NCBI GenBank assembly: GCA_010909165.1
Contig: VJWM01000314.1
Span: 19,046-83,045 of the forward strand
DNA from: Anthoceros angustus
Lineage: Eukaryota; Streptophyta; Anthocerotopsida; Anthocerotales; Anthocerotaceae
Direction: 5' to 3'
DNA: 64,000 nt
Shown here: positions 32,791 through 43,047 of the stretch, one piece after another
How positions within the stretch are numbered: the first letter of the stretch is position 1
Layout of the letters: every line of letters starts with the position of its first letter
Made by a program: the position numbers and the translations under genes
The notes under the pieces: model-generated
What the model saw: the letters and a program-made list of their open reading frames with translations, nothing else
What the model was told of the DNA's origin: nothing
Database searches by the model: none

Positions 32791-34960
32791 TAATTAATCT
32801 CTTCTAATTAATCTCTTGCTAATTACTCTATATATTTATTCCCTATTGATGAGCATATATAGTGGATATCCCCCTTTATTCTAATTTCCTTTTTGGCGAG
32901 ATTTGTCGACCTACGGTGATGCGCCTACCATGGTGGTGGCGGCTTTCTCGACCTACCGGCGTGGTGTGGCGACCTACGGCGTGGTGTGGCGACCTACCAA
33001 CCTTTGGTGCCCTCACGCGCAAATGCGGGGTCGTTTGACCCGTTCTTCCTCTGGGATATCCTTTTGCCTTCCTAACAATATCCTACAACTCTAGTTCAAG
33101 ATTCTCGAGAAAATTTCTTGGCATGCTCCTCTTCAATCGTTCTAGCCAAAAAAATCAAACTTGTTAGTCTTGGCTCTTTTGGGCTGGTTGCCCAAACTTT
33201 TATATTCATTCCTTCCTCCTCTTGCTCTTCTCCTCTTGCTCTTCTCCTCTTGCTTCTAGCATTCCTTCCGGTGGCGGCTTCTCCTTGCTTCTAGCATTTT
33301 GTGGAGGTCGACCTCCCACCGTCTTCCAATGCAAAGGCAAAGGCCTTTCCAACCTCGGTGGAGATGGATGACCTCAAAGGGATGCCATGCATCTTCAAGC
33401 TCCTTGCTTCTAGCATTCCTTCCGGTGGCGGCTTCTCCTTGCTTCTCCTTGCTTCTAGCATTCCTTCCGGTGGCGGCTCCTTCCTCCTTCTCCTCTTGCT
33501 CTAATTGGGGCAAAATGCTCTTATATATTTATCCCTATTGATGAGCATATATAGTGGATATCCCCCTTTATTCTAAGTTTCCTTTTGGCGAGATTTGTCG
33601 ACCTACGGCGGTGGTGGCGGCTTCCGATTGATGGAGGTTGATGTAACACTCCTTCTTCTCGACTACGGCGTGGTGTGGCGACCTACGGCGTGGTGTGGCG
33701 ACCTACCAACCTTCTCCTCTTGCCTCTAGCATTCCTTCCGGTGGCGGCTCCTTCCCTTGATTTCTTCCCTTGATTTCTTCCTCTGGGATATCCTTTTGCC
33801 TTCCTAACAATATCCTACAACTCTAGTTCAAGATTCTTGAGAAAATTTCTTGGCATGCTCCTCTTCAATCGTTCTAGCCAAAAAAATCAAACTTGTTAGT
33901 CTTGGCTCTTTTGGGCTGGTTGCCCAAACTTTTACGTTCACACTCCTTCTCCTTGGGCTTCTTTGCGCTCCGGCTTGGTCTCGATCTCTTGGGAGTGAGT
34001 TCGCCTTAGCTCGAAGGAAGTTGGCGCGCCTTCCTCTTCAATCGTTCTAGCCAAAAAATCAAACTTGTTGTCTTGGCATGCTCCTCTTCAATCGTTCTTA
34101 GCCAAAAAATCAAACTTGTTGTCTTGAGCCTCACAGGCTGCGATTTCTTCCCTTGATTTCTTCCTTGATTTCTTCTCCTTCTCCTTGGGCTTCTTTGCGC
34201 TCCTCCTCCTCTTGCTCTAATTGGGGCAAAATGCTCTTATATATTTATCCCTATTGATGAGCATATATAGTGGATATCCCCCTTTATTCTAAGTTTCCTT
34301 TTGGCGAGATTTGTCGACCTACCGGCGTAGTGTGGCAGCCTACGGTGGTAGTCTGCCGACCTACCGGCGTGGTGTGGCGACCTACGGCGGTGATGCGACC
34401 TACCAACCTTTGGTGCCCTCACGCGCAAATGCGGGGTCGTTTGACCCGTTTTCCTCTGGGATATCCTTTTGCCTTCCTAACAATATTCCACAGCTCTAGT
34501 TCCAAGATCTTCAGAAGTTTTCCTCGCATGTTCCTCTTCAATCGGTCTTAGCCAAAAAAAATCAAACTTGTTCGTCTTGGCTCTTTTGGGTGGTTGCCTC
34601 GCGCCTTCCTCTCGTTGTGTGCTCAAGCTTCACTTCCAAACACTCCTTTTCTCTTGAGCCTCACAGGCTGCGATTTCTTCCCTTGCCTTTTCCACCTCGA
34701 GGCATGGCACCTTCCTTACTCCCTCGCTCTAGCAAGATTCTCGAGAAAATTTCTTGGCATGCTCCTCTTCAATCGTTCTAGCCAAAAAATCAAACTTGTT
34801 GTCTTGGCATGCTCCTCTTCTCTTGGCATGCCCACAAGGAGGCTGCTGCGATTTCTTCCCTTGATTTCTTCCTCTCGTTGTGTGCTCAAGCTTCACTTCC
34901 AAACACTCCTTCTCCTAGGGTCCTAATTCCACTCCTTCTTCTTTTAAATTTCCAGCTCTC
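32790..34960 (-). pseudogene. Shuffled promoter-like, integrase-tail and env-position pieces
   Basis: Three copies of the AT-rich promoter-like block (32,790, 33,520 and 34,230) alternate with pieces of integrase tail (the CAAACTTGTT and GCCAAAAAAATC words at about 33,140, 33,880, 34,060, 34,110, 34,560 and 34,780), block B (33,290-33,410) and low-complexity env-position sequence. No frame longer than a few dozen meaningful codons survives. The AT-rich block and integrase tail keep the same relative order each time, so this looks like repeated partial duplication. Confidence 0.45.
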
Positions 34961-35067
34961 CTCCTCCTCCTCCTCCTCCTCCTCCTCCTCCTCCTCCTCC
35001 TCCTCCTCCTCCTCCTCCTCCTCTTCTCCTTCTCCTTCTCCTTCTCCTTCTCCTTCTCCTTCTCCTT
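34958..35067. repeat. (CTC)n and (TTCTCC)n microsatellite
   Basis: About 22 CTC triplets (34,958-35,023) followed by about 7 copies of TTCTCC (35,024-35,067). On the minus strand this encodes Glu or Arg runs in line with the basic/acidic low-complexity part of the env-position frame. Confidence 0.95.
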
Positions 35068-35068
35068 C

Positions 35069-35200
35069 GGCGATGGCGATGGCGATGGCGATGGCGATGG
35101 CGATGGCGATGGCGATGGCGATGGCGATGGCGATGGCGATGGCGATGGCGATGGCGATGGCGATGGCGATGGCGATGGCGATGGCGATGGCGATGGCGAT
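35069..35200. repeat. (GGCGAT)22 hexanucleotide repeat
   Basis: Twenty-two perfect copies of GGCGAT, 132 bp. The six frames give Ala-Met, Gly-Asp, Trp-Arg, Ile-Ala, Ser-Pro or His-Arg runs. Single or double GGCGAT units occur elsewhere in the family (13,966, 39,919 and 43,000), so this is an expansion of a resident motif. Confidence 0.97.
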
Positions 35201-36040
35201 GCCTCCTCTTCTCCTAGGCACAAGGAGATGGGACTCCCCACCCTTGGAGGTGGTTCTCTCTCCTCATAGACTACCATTGGCCTTCCTCGGCGGTTCTTCT
35301 CCTCTTCTCCCCTTGCTTTCTTTGCTCTCGCTCAAGGGCGTCTCGGATGGTGCTGAAATAACACCATAATACTATACTGGTATATCAATTTAAACACCTT
35401 GAAATTTTGGCTTTTTCTTTTTATGCTTTAGCTCCGCTTAGCACCGTCGGGCACAAAATCATCAATTATGGTGGCTCGATCGACTAAGATTACGGACCAA
35501 TTGCAAGCTAGACTTGCGGGCCTAGTCATGCATATGACTAGGCGCAATCTGCGACACCAATTGGCCGAGCGGCGTGATATGATCGTGGGGACAAGCGGGA
35601 GGTAGTTTTGTTGTGAGCCTTAGCTTGGTGCATGCCAATCGAGCTCAAAGCCAAAGAAGACAAAGGATCATTTGAATTGTCTAGAGGCATCGAAATAGGT
35701 ACTGACATAGTAGGGTTGCTTTGTTTTTTCCAATTTTAAATAAAAAAATTATACCATATGCAAAATTATGATGGGAACAAAAACTGCCCAAAATAGTCTT
35801 AAAGAATCTCATGAGAACAAAAGAGATCGTCTTCTATCATTATCTAAGAAGTCTCAATTTGAGCTCTTTGAACTTAAGCTGCGGGGTTAAGCGAGGTTTT
35901 CTGCGCTTTACATGTCATGCTATACCATGTCTACGCTTGAATCCTAAGGCCCACCCATTTGAAAATATGAGAGCCCGTCTGTTCCGCACTTCTTGGTAAT
36001 TGCTCATAGAAAAATTTCGCTTTGTTTACATATTTCAGCA
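35201..36040. other. Unassigned AT-richer segment
   Basis: From about 35,350 the composition changes and no similarity to the rest of the window is seen. It contains A-rich tracts (AAATAAAAAAATT at 35,738-35,750) and one small plus-strand frame (listed separately). It could be host DNA or the 5' part of another element. It ends near 36,040, where the CTCCTTCTCC-type sequence returns. Confidence 0.4.
35468..35605 (+). CDS. Small 45-codon frame in the unassigned segment
   Basis: ATG at 35,468 and stop TAG at 35,603-35,605. The peptide begins MVARSTKITDQLQARLAGL and continues with Arg/His-rich sequence (RRNLRHQLAERRDM). The start resembles the N-terminus of some plant gypsy gag proteins (a short M-V-x-R-S/T start followed by a Gln/Leu helix), but this is a weak impression and no capsid follows. 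It may equally be chance. Confidence 0.25.
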   Translation: MVARSTKITDQLQARLAGLVMHMTRRNLRHQLAERRDMIVGTSGR

Positions 36041-36226
36041 TCTTTGCTCCTCTTCTCCTTCTCCTTGCTCACAAACCAATCATACAAGCTTCTCAACTTC
36101 GGAGATGCACAAGGTCATAGCGTCTACGTTCTAAGTCGTGTTGTTTGACACTGGATACGTTCTTTCTTGATGACTCGCTTGATGGTTGCCACTGAGACCT
36201 TCACTCGAAAATGGCTAGTGGCCCAT

Positions 36227-36990
36227 TCATAGCGCCTTGTGAGTGATTAGCTTGTTAGCCTCTCTGTGGGGAAAAGGCCTCCCTCGGCAACCTTGTTGCC
36301 TCCATCTCCTCTTGCTTCTAGCATGCTTGTGGAGTCGACCTCCCGTCTTCCTCAATGCAAAGGCAAGGCCTTTCCAAACTTGGTGGAGATGAATTATCTC
36401 AAAGGATGCCAAGCATCTTCAACTCCTTGCTTGTGAGAAGTCCCTCGTTTCCCACAAATGCACCAAATAGGTGCTAATAGAGCTTGGCCCTTCCTCATCC
36501 ACGAATTTGGCTTGAGGAGCTTCTCGGTGGTGGATGTATACATACATAATGGTGCCCCAATCGCTTGGCTCCCATGAAATCTTCCACAAAATTGGAGGAA
36601 GTTGGTCTTTGAAATAAAGTCGTTGGTAATTTTACCAAACACAATCTTTGCAAGAGCCTCCACTTGACTCCTTGATGCTCTCTTTTCCGCCATTCTTGGC
36701 GTGGGCCTTCACTCCTCCATCCATCATGTCGAGGAACTCTGCGGAATTCGGAGATCCTCTTCCTCCATTGACCTCCGAGCAATTCGAGCTCTCCTCCTCC
36801 TCTTCTCCTTCTCCTTCTCCTTCCTCGGCGGCGAGGATCCGTTCGAGCATTCCTTCCAAGCGGCAGGCTGCCGATTGATGGAGGTTGATGAAACACTCCT
36901 CAATCAATTCCAAATTGGTGTAGGCCCATTGGCGGCCATACACCCATCCAATTGGATGTTCTCCTCTTCTCCTTGCGAAAATCAACCAAA
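36227..36990 (-). pseudogene. Env-position block B/C copy, unit 2
   Basis: More shortened copy of blocks B and C: IHLHQVWKGLAFAL-like sequence (36,360-36,412), APIWCICGKRGTS (about 36,460), FLQFCGRF (about 36,590) and NLELIEECFINLHQS (36,890-36,940). It breaks off at 36,987, where AACCAAATC joins the 915-bp repeat through the word CAAATC. Confidence 0.5.
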
Positions 36991-37901
36991 TCACGATGTG
37001 CAACCAGAAAAACTCCAAAGCCCGATGCTGCAGCGACAAAAATGCAAAGCAAGCGCACAATCGAGCACAAAAACTAACACGAGAACACTACTTTAAGGCG
37101 GTGGTGGCGCTAAAAGCACAAGAACTAAAGTGCTAGCGGCGAACTACTAGACTGAAGACACTGGCTCGCTTAAAACGCAGGCGCTGCGGTCTAACCCTGC
37201 TTAGTACAACTAGAAACATACTATGAGACACAAGGGCAGTTAAAATGAACATAATACAGCCCAGCGACCAAAGCCAACAAAGGGGCAACAAAAGCCTTGG
37301 ATAAACACGGACCCGGGCAAAGACACCCTCACCTTGGACCTAGACCTCTTTCATTGAAAACCAACCTTCAACGAGAAACCTTGGCATTGAAAAACTTCAG
37401 AACCTTGGAGTTTGAACAAGGGCGTGAAATGGCCTTAACCTTTTAAGAGGTGAAAGAACCTTGGCCCAAAAACTTAAAACTTGACCTTAGCAAGGCTTGG
37501 ACCACCTTGGACACACGACTACAAAAGGCCTATCCTTGGACAAGAGCTGAAAGAACCATGGCCGGCCAGTAAAACTAGACACTCTCCGCGGCAAAGCCTC
37601 GGCTCCTTGGACTACGAAGAAGCGAGAAGGACTTAAGCACCACAGCTAAAAACACATGCTCAACCAAGCGGTAAAGAGGAGCAATACGAAGAAGGAACAA
37701 TGATGTAAAAACACAACAGCGGAACAAAGGTGGCGAACTTTCACCTGGCCTTCGGAGGCAATGACACTGTCACAACAAGCCTCGAGGCGGCGTTTGGCAA
37801 AGCAATGACCATAGATTATATATCAGGAACCTTAGCCGGAAGACCCTAACGTAAAATAAAGCACGCCTTCAAGCGGCGTAGCAACAACGAGACTCCTCAC
37901 G
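36987..37901. repeat. 915-bp direct repeat, copy 1
   Basis: Identical, at every point I compared by eye, to 38,863-39,777 (offset 1,876 bp). It starts at CAAATCACGATG and ends at CTCCTCACG. It holds no long frame. Toward its high end the minus strand reads LEGVLYFTLGSSG. A third, diverged copy of part of it lies at 40,264-40,870. Confidence 0.93.
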
Positions 37902-37904
37902 CGC

Positions 37905-38190
37905 GACCCTGCTCTTCCTCTTCTCCTTCTCCTTCTCCTTCCCTTGCCTTTTCCCTCGAGGCATGGTGGCTTCTCAAGTGTTGAGGAGCTTCTCCTTCTC
38001 CTTCTCCTTCTCCTTCTCCTTCTCCTCCTCCTCCTCCTCCTCCTCCTCCTCCTCCTCCTCCTCCTCCTCCTCCTCCTCCTCCTCCTCCTCCTCCTCCTCC
38101 TCCTCCTCCTCCTCCTCCTCTTCTCCTTCTCCTTCTCCTTCTCCTTCTCCTTCTCCTCTTCCTCTTCTCCTCCTCCTCCTCTTCTCGCTA
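37905..38190. repeat. (TTCTCC)n-(CTC)n-(TTCTCC)n microsatellite
   Basis: About 98 bp of CTC triplets (38,022-38,119) flanked on both sides by TTCTCC hexamers (37,990-38,021 and 38,120-38,156). Just before it, CCTTGCCTTTTCCCTCGAGG shows that the tract lies in the env-position low-complexity segment. Confidence 0.95.
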
Positions 38191-38862
38191 GAGCGAATGA
38201 TGATGCACACCGAAAAACAACCAAACACAATCAAAACTCAAAACAATAAAACAAATTGAACATGCAGGACATGACGGAAGTCACACAACGGATAAGGAAA
38301 AAGAAATATGAAATAAACACCAAGCTTAGGAAAACACAAAACAAATCAAAATTCTGAGCTTAAGTGGTTTCTATGTTGACTTGATCGGTCTCGATTCGGT
38401 GGTTTCTTGTTCTAAACAAACAAAGACGTCCTACCCTTACCAACTTCTCTTGGACTTACGAACAACAATCGTAAACACGACAAATAACACATGCATGAAG
38501 AGAGACAATACAAAAACAAGGCGAGATAACATGAGCGAAAAAAGCGATGAAAGAACAAAACATCAGGGGCGTAACAACTACAATGATGGTGCCCAGGACC
38601 TGACAGAGCACAAACAATCGAGCACAAAAACTAACCTATAAAACATAAGAAATTAACACTAAAAACAAACATTTAAGAACTCAAAACACAGCATGTCGAT
38701 TTGGGACACATGTTTCTGAGACCAATGGTACTCTGTGTTCTTACGTCGAGAACACGTCGTCACGAGCGTCTCGGCCCGATACTTCTTCAGAAACAAAAAA
38801 AACACCAAAGAAACGCAGTTTGCAAGCACGAAGATGTTGAGGAGGCGAACGACGACAACATG
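38191..38862. other. A-rich unassigned spacer between the 915-bp repeats
   Basis: A-rich plus strand with many AAACA and ACAAA words and no frame that looks coding. The minus-strand frames of 70-95 codons are rich in Leu, Phe and Cys and show no motif. The copy of GACAGAGCACAAACAATCG near 38,610 is echoed at 38,930 (CACAATCGAGCAC). Nothing recognisable. Confidence 0.4.
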
Positions 38863-39777
38863 CAAATCACGATGTGCAACCAGAAAAACTCCAAAGCCCG
38901 ATGCTGCAGCGACAAAAATGCAAAGCAAGCGCACAATCGAGCACAAAAACTAACACGAGAACACTACTTTAAGGCGGTGGTGGCGCTAAAAGCACAAGAA
39001 CTAAAGTGCTAGCGGCGAACTACTAGACTGAAGACACTGGCTCGCTTAAAACGCAGGCGCTGCGGTCTAACCCTGCTTAGTACAACTAGAAACATACTAT
39101 GAGACACAAGGGCAGTTAAAATGAACATAATACAGCCCAGCGACCAAAGCCAACAAAGGGGCAACAAAAGCCTTGGATAAACACGGACCCGGGCAAAGAC
39201 ACCCTCACCTTGGACCTAGACCTCTTTCATTGAAAACCAACCTTCAACGAGAAACCTTGGCATTGAAAAACTTCAGAACCTTGGAGTTTGAACAAGGGCG
39301 TGAAATGGCCTTAACCTTTTAAGAGGTGAAAGAACCTTGGCCCAAAAACTTAAAACTTGACCTTAGCAAGGCTTGGACCACCTTGGACACACGACTACAA
39401 AAGGCCTATCCTTGGACAAGAGCTGAAAGAACCATGGCCGGCCAGTAAAACTAGACACTCTCCGCGGCAAAGCCTCGGCTCCTTGGACTACGAAGAAGCG
39501 AGAAGGACTTAAGCACCACAGCTAAAAACACATGCTCAACCAAGCGGTAAAGAGGAGCAATACGAAGAAGGAACAATGATGTAAAAACACAACAGCGGAA
39601 CAAAGGTGGCGAACTTTCACCTGGCCTTCGGAGGCAATGACACTGTCACAACAAGCCTCGAGGCGGCGTTTGGCAAAGCAATGACCATAGATTATATATC
39701 AGGAACCTTAGCCGGAAGACCCTAACGTAAAATAAAGCACGCCTTCAAGCGGCGTAGCAACAACGAGACTCCTCACG
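38863..39777. repeat. 915-bp direct repeat, copy 2
   Basis: The second copy. Unlike copy 1 it continues naturally at both ends. Beyond 39,777 it runs on through a minus-strand TATA word (CTATATAAGG, 39,862-39,871) and CTAGGTTTCTTTGG. Copy 2 is therefore probably the source and copy 1 the inserted duplicate. Confidence 0.93.
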
Positions 39778-39861
39778 GACATATAAAGCTCGGACACAAA
39801 GGCGCGGAACCTTGGCGCCTTGAGCCTCTGGGTCGAAAAAAGGCGTTGGACACAGTAAGAC

Positions 39862-39871
39862 CTTATATAGC
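39862..39871 (-). promoter_or_regulatory. Minus-strand TATA box upstream of the 915-bp repeat
   Basis: CTATATAAGG on the minus strand, preceded by TTTCTTTGG. The same arrangement occurs at about 40,867-40,876 next to the third copy. If used, transcripts would run through the 915-bp repeat, which has no long frame. It may be an LTR promoter of an unidentified element. Confidence 0.4.
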
Positions 39872-39879
39872 CAAAGAAA

Positions 39880-40263
39880 CCTAGCCCTTCTCTCCTTCTC
39901 CTTCTCCTTCCTCGGCGGCGATGGCGATGGCGGCTCTTCTCCTCTTCTCCTTCTCTCCTCCTCCTCTTCCTCCATTCGAAGGAGGGCGCAGCACTTTGCC
40001 CTCTTTTGGATGCGCCACACTGCACAACCCTAGATTGGTTCATCATTCCAAAATCCTAATTCTACTACCTATTTTCCTATTTTCCGCTATCTAATTAATC
40101 TTTCTAATTACTCTATATATTTATTCCCTATTGGTGAGCATATATAGTGGATATCCCCCTATTCTAATTTCCTTTTTGGCGAGATTCGTCCTACCGCGGT
40201 GATGCGACACATGATGATGCGCTTCTTTCGACCTACGGTGTGGCGACCTACGTGATGCCTGCC
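39880..40263 (-). pseudogene. Env-position frame start and AT-rich block, copy
   Basis: TTCTCC repeats and GGCGAT units (39,895-39,935), then the env-position frame start (about 40,010) and the AT-rich promoter-like block (40,050-40,195) with TATATATTTATTCCC. It lies between copy 2 and the diverged third copy of the 915-bp repeat family. Confidence 0.45.
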
Positions 40264-40880
40264 GACCTACCAACCTTCAACAGAACCTTGGCATTGAAAG
40301 GAAACTTTAGAACCTTGGAGTTTGAACAAAGGGCGTGAAATGGCCTTAACCTTTTAAGAGGTTGAAAGAACCTTGGCCCAAAAACTTAAAACTTGACCTA
40401 GCACCACCTTGGACTTGACGACTACAAAAGGCCTATCCTTGGACAGAGCCTTAAGAACCATGGCCGGAAAGTAAAACTAGACTCTCCGCCTTGAGGCAAA
40501 GCCTCGGCTCCTTGGACTACTGAAAAGCGAGAAGGACTTAAGCACACGGCTAAAAACACATGCTCAACCAAAGCGGTAAAGAAGGAGCAATACGAAGAAG
40601 GATGTAAACACAACAGCCATGAACAAAGGTAGCGAACTTTCACCTGGCGGCCATACACCCATCCAAGCGCTTGAGGCGGCGTTTGGCAAAGCAGCGGCCA
40701 TAGGTCGCCACAGGAACCTTAGCCTTGGGGAAGACCCTAACGTAAAATAAAGCACGCCTTCAAGCGGCGTAACAACACAGACTCCTCACGGACAAAAGCT
40801 CGGACACAAAAGCGCGGAACCTTGGCCTCAGACCTGGGTCGAAAAGGCGTTGGACACAGTAAGACCTTATATAGCCAAAG
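40264..40880. repeat. Diverged third copy of the 915-bp repeat family
   Basis: Follows the repeat from CAACCTTCAACAGAACC to the TATA-bearing end, with scattered indels and substitutions. At about 40,648-40,670 it carries a short piece of block C (GGCGGCCATACACCCATCC) joined through the GGCG/CATAC context. It is clearly older than the two identical copies. Confidence 0.8.
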
Positions 40881-41140
40881 AAACCCTAGCCCTTCTCTCT
40901 CTACGTGCCGCCACTCTCATCTGGACATCTTTGAATTTACCAAACACGGAAATCCAAACCTAACTCAAACCTTTCTAGTGCATGGTCGCCGCCTCGGCTT
41001 CCAAACCTAAGTTAAGCTCACCAAACCTAACCAACCTTACCCAACTAACCCGAACCTCGAAGCGGGCGCGGCAAAGCGAAGCTCGGCGAATCGAGAAATA
41101 GCCCCGTGGGCCTTGGCAAAGCATCGAACCTAACCTATCC

Positions 41141-41150
41141 CTATTTAAAC
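41141..41150 (+). promoter_or_regulatory. Plus-strand TATA-like box
   Basis: CTATTTAAAC on the plus strand, about 105 bp upstream of an ATG at 41,255, with a pyrimidine-rich stretch (CTCCTCCTCTTCCTCTCACTT) in between, as in many plant 5' UTRs. It is one of the few plus-strand signals in the window. Confidence 0.35.
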
Positions 41151-41254
41151 CACTACCCCCCTCGCGTTCTCCTCCTCTTCCTCTCACTTGACCGGTAGCC
41201 GCCATTGCCCCAGTTGAGCTCGGTCCGCATCGTCGCCACCGCCATCCGTGCTTG

Positions 41255-41480
41255 ATGATAGTCGAAAATTTTCGGTGGGGGTTTTTTCATGTGCGGTGCA
41301 ACTCCGTGGCGACGCGATTGGAAGTTGCAGCCAATCTGGACATCTTGCAAAGGTATGGTGGTGAAGACATCCGGCTTTCGGACAAGAAGGTCCGGCTAAC
41401 TTCGCTTCACGATTGCGGTGGCTTTTTCTTGGTGATTTGGACTTTTGTTGCGGTAATGGAGACTTCTTCTTCACAGGCGC
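41255..41480 (+). pseudogene. Candidate 5' end of a host gene, truncated by a retroelement
   Basis: A plus-strand frame starting at the ATG at 41,255. It reads MIVENFRWGFFHVRCNSVA, then TRLEVAANLDILQRYGGEDI, and stays open into gypsy integrase sequence at about 41,480. The first 75 codons have no similarity to the rest of the window. The joint lies at CCTCTTGCCTTCC, a word shared with the integrase region at 43,418. The product is not recognised. It may be a host exon or part of an unknown element. Confidence 0.35.
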
Positions 41481-42125
41481 CCTCTTGCCTTCCTAACAAT
41501 ATCCTACAACTCCGACTTCAAGATTCTCGAAAATTTTCTGCATCCTCTTCAATCGTTCTAGCCAAAAAAATCAAACTTGTTTGTCTTGGCTCTTTTGGGC
41601 TGGTTGCCCAAACTTTGCGTTCCACATACTCCCCACCTCACTGTTTGCGTCCTGCAAACAGTACTCGGGTTGAAGGTACTTCTTGACCTTCCACCCATTC
41701 ACTACGGTCGGCAACATTCGCCACCTAATGCGGAGTTACGGATCCATTCTCGTATCTGCTTCCACCTCGTAGGTCCCATCCATCTCCCTAAGCTTCCACA
41801 GGAAAGTCTAGGTACTATCATATAGAAGAACCAAATCCCGTCCACGATAGCCTGCTTCCTCAACCTTCCCATCATGCCGATCTTTTACGAGTTCACGAAT
41901 CCATTTTCTCCTCTAAAGCATCTCCCTCTTCCTCTGCTCTATGAGATTCTAGTCTAGCTACGACTATCCTCTGATCATCGTTCATCCTCCATGATCTGTG
42001 GGTAGGTACTTCAAATTCCACGGGCATCACGGTGACATGCCATCGTTAGATAATAAGGGTCTTCTTGGTGGTTACCTTCTCCAGTCCTGTAAGCCCCACA
42101 ATCTTGAATGCAACTTAGCATCCCA
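41480..42125 (-). pseudogene. Extra gypsy integrase C-terminal copy fused to env-position block
   Basis: Repeats 43,418-44,070 almost exactly. On the minus strand it holds integrase core-end and C-terminal sequence. At 42,118-42,130 integrase sequence (CCCAATCATACATG) changes into block C (ATACATGATGGTGCCCC) through ATACATG, so the two coding regions are fused in the wrong order. Confidence 0.8.
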
Positions 42126-42720
42126 ATCATACATGATGGTGCCCCAATCGCTTGGCTCCCATGAAATCTTCCACAAAATTGGAGGAAGTTGGTCTTTGAA
42201 ATAAAGTCGTTGGTAATTTACCAACCCCAGCACAATCTTTGCGAAGAGCCTCCACTTGACTCCTTGATGCTCTCTCTTCCGACCATTCTTGGCGTGGGCC
42301 TTTTCCTCCTCCATCCATCATGTCGAGGAACTCTGCGGGATGTCGAGAGGGCCGTCCTCTTCCCTCCATTGACCTTTCGAGGAGAGCAATTCGAGCTCTC
42401 CTCCTCCTCTTCCTCTCACTTGTGAAGTCCAGAGGATCCGTTCGAGCATTCCTCGGTAGCGGCAGGCGCCGATTGATGGAGGTTGATGTAACACTCCTCA
42501 ATCAATTCCAAATTGGTGTAGGCCCATTGGCGGCCATACACCCATCCAATTGGATGTTCTCTCCTCCTCCTTGCGAAAATCACAAAATCTGGGGTTGCTG
42601 CCGCAAGTGAATTGGGGCATCACAAGCTCATCCTCTTCCTCCTCCTCCTCCTCCTCCTCTTCCTCCCTCGAGGGAGCCCTTGGCTCCTTCCCTTGCCTTT
42701 TCCCTCGAGGCATGGTGGCT
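42125..42720 (-). pseudogene. Env-position block C copy, unit 2
   Basis: Block C with strong shortening: FLQF-like segment (42,180), EFLDMMDGG (42,310-42,340), ECYINLHQSE (42,480-42,520) and FTC-like words (42,600). It runs into low-complexity sequence (CCTTGCCTTTTCCCTCGAGG) just before the long CTC tract. Confidence 0.5.
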
Positions 42721-42748
42721 CCTTCCCTTGCCTTTTCTTCTTTGGTCT

Positions 42749-42977
42749 TCTCCTCCTCCTCCTCCTCCTCCTCCTCCTCCTCCTCCTCCTCCTCCTCCTC
42801 CTCCTCCTCCTCCTCCTCCTCCTCCTCCTCCTCCTCCTCCTCCTCCTCCTCCTCCTCCTCCTCCTCCTCCTCCTCCTCCTCCTCCTCCTCCTCCTCCTCC
42901 TCCTCCTCCTCCTCCTCCTCCTCCTCCTCCTCCTCCTCCTCCTCCTCCTCCTCCTCCTCCTCCTCCTCCTCCTCCTC
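42749..42977. repeat. Long (CTC)n microsatellite, about 76 triplets
   Basis: About 229 bp of uninterrupted CTC/GAG. In one minus-strand frame it encodes about 76 consecutive Glu, and that frame continues on both sides into the low-complexity env-position sequence. A further 34-bp CTC tract lies at 43,014-43,047, with a GGCGAT unit between. Confidence 0.98.
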
Positions 42978-43047
42978 TTCCTCTCGGTGGCTCGTCGGCG
43001 ATGGCGATGGCTTCTCCTCCTCCTCCTCCTCCTCCTCCTCCTCCTCT

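Noticed and set aside
34809-35369. Frame of 186 codons with long Ser and Ala-Met runs
   Set aside because: It is only the translation of the CTC, TTCTCC and GGCGAT microsatellites with short flanks.
37905-38190. Leucine-rich membrane protein of about 100 residues
   Set aside because: The Leu run is one frame of a CTC microsatellite.
38381-38946. Cys/Leu-rich minus-strand frames in the A-rich spacer
   Set aside because: No start context, no motif and no second copy. Composition explains them.
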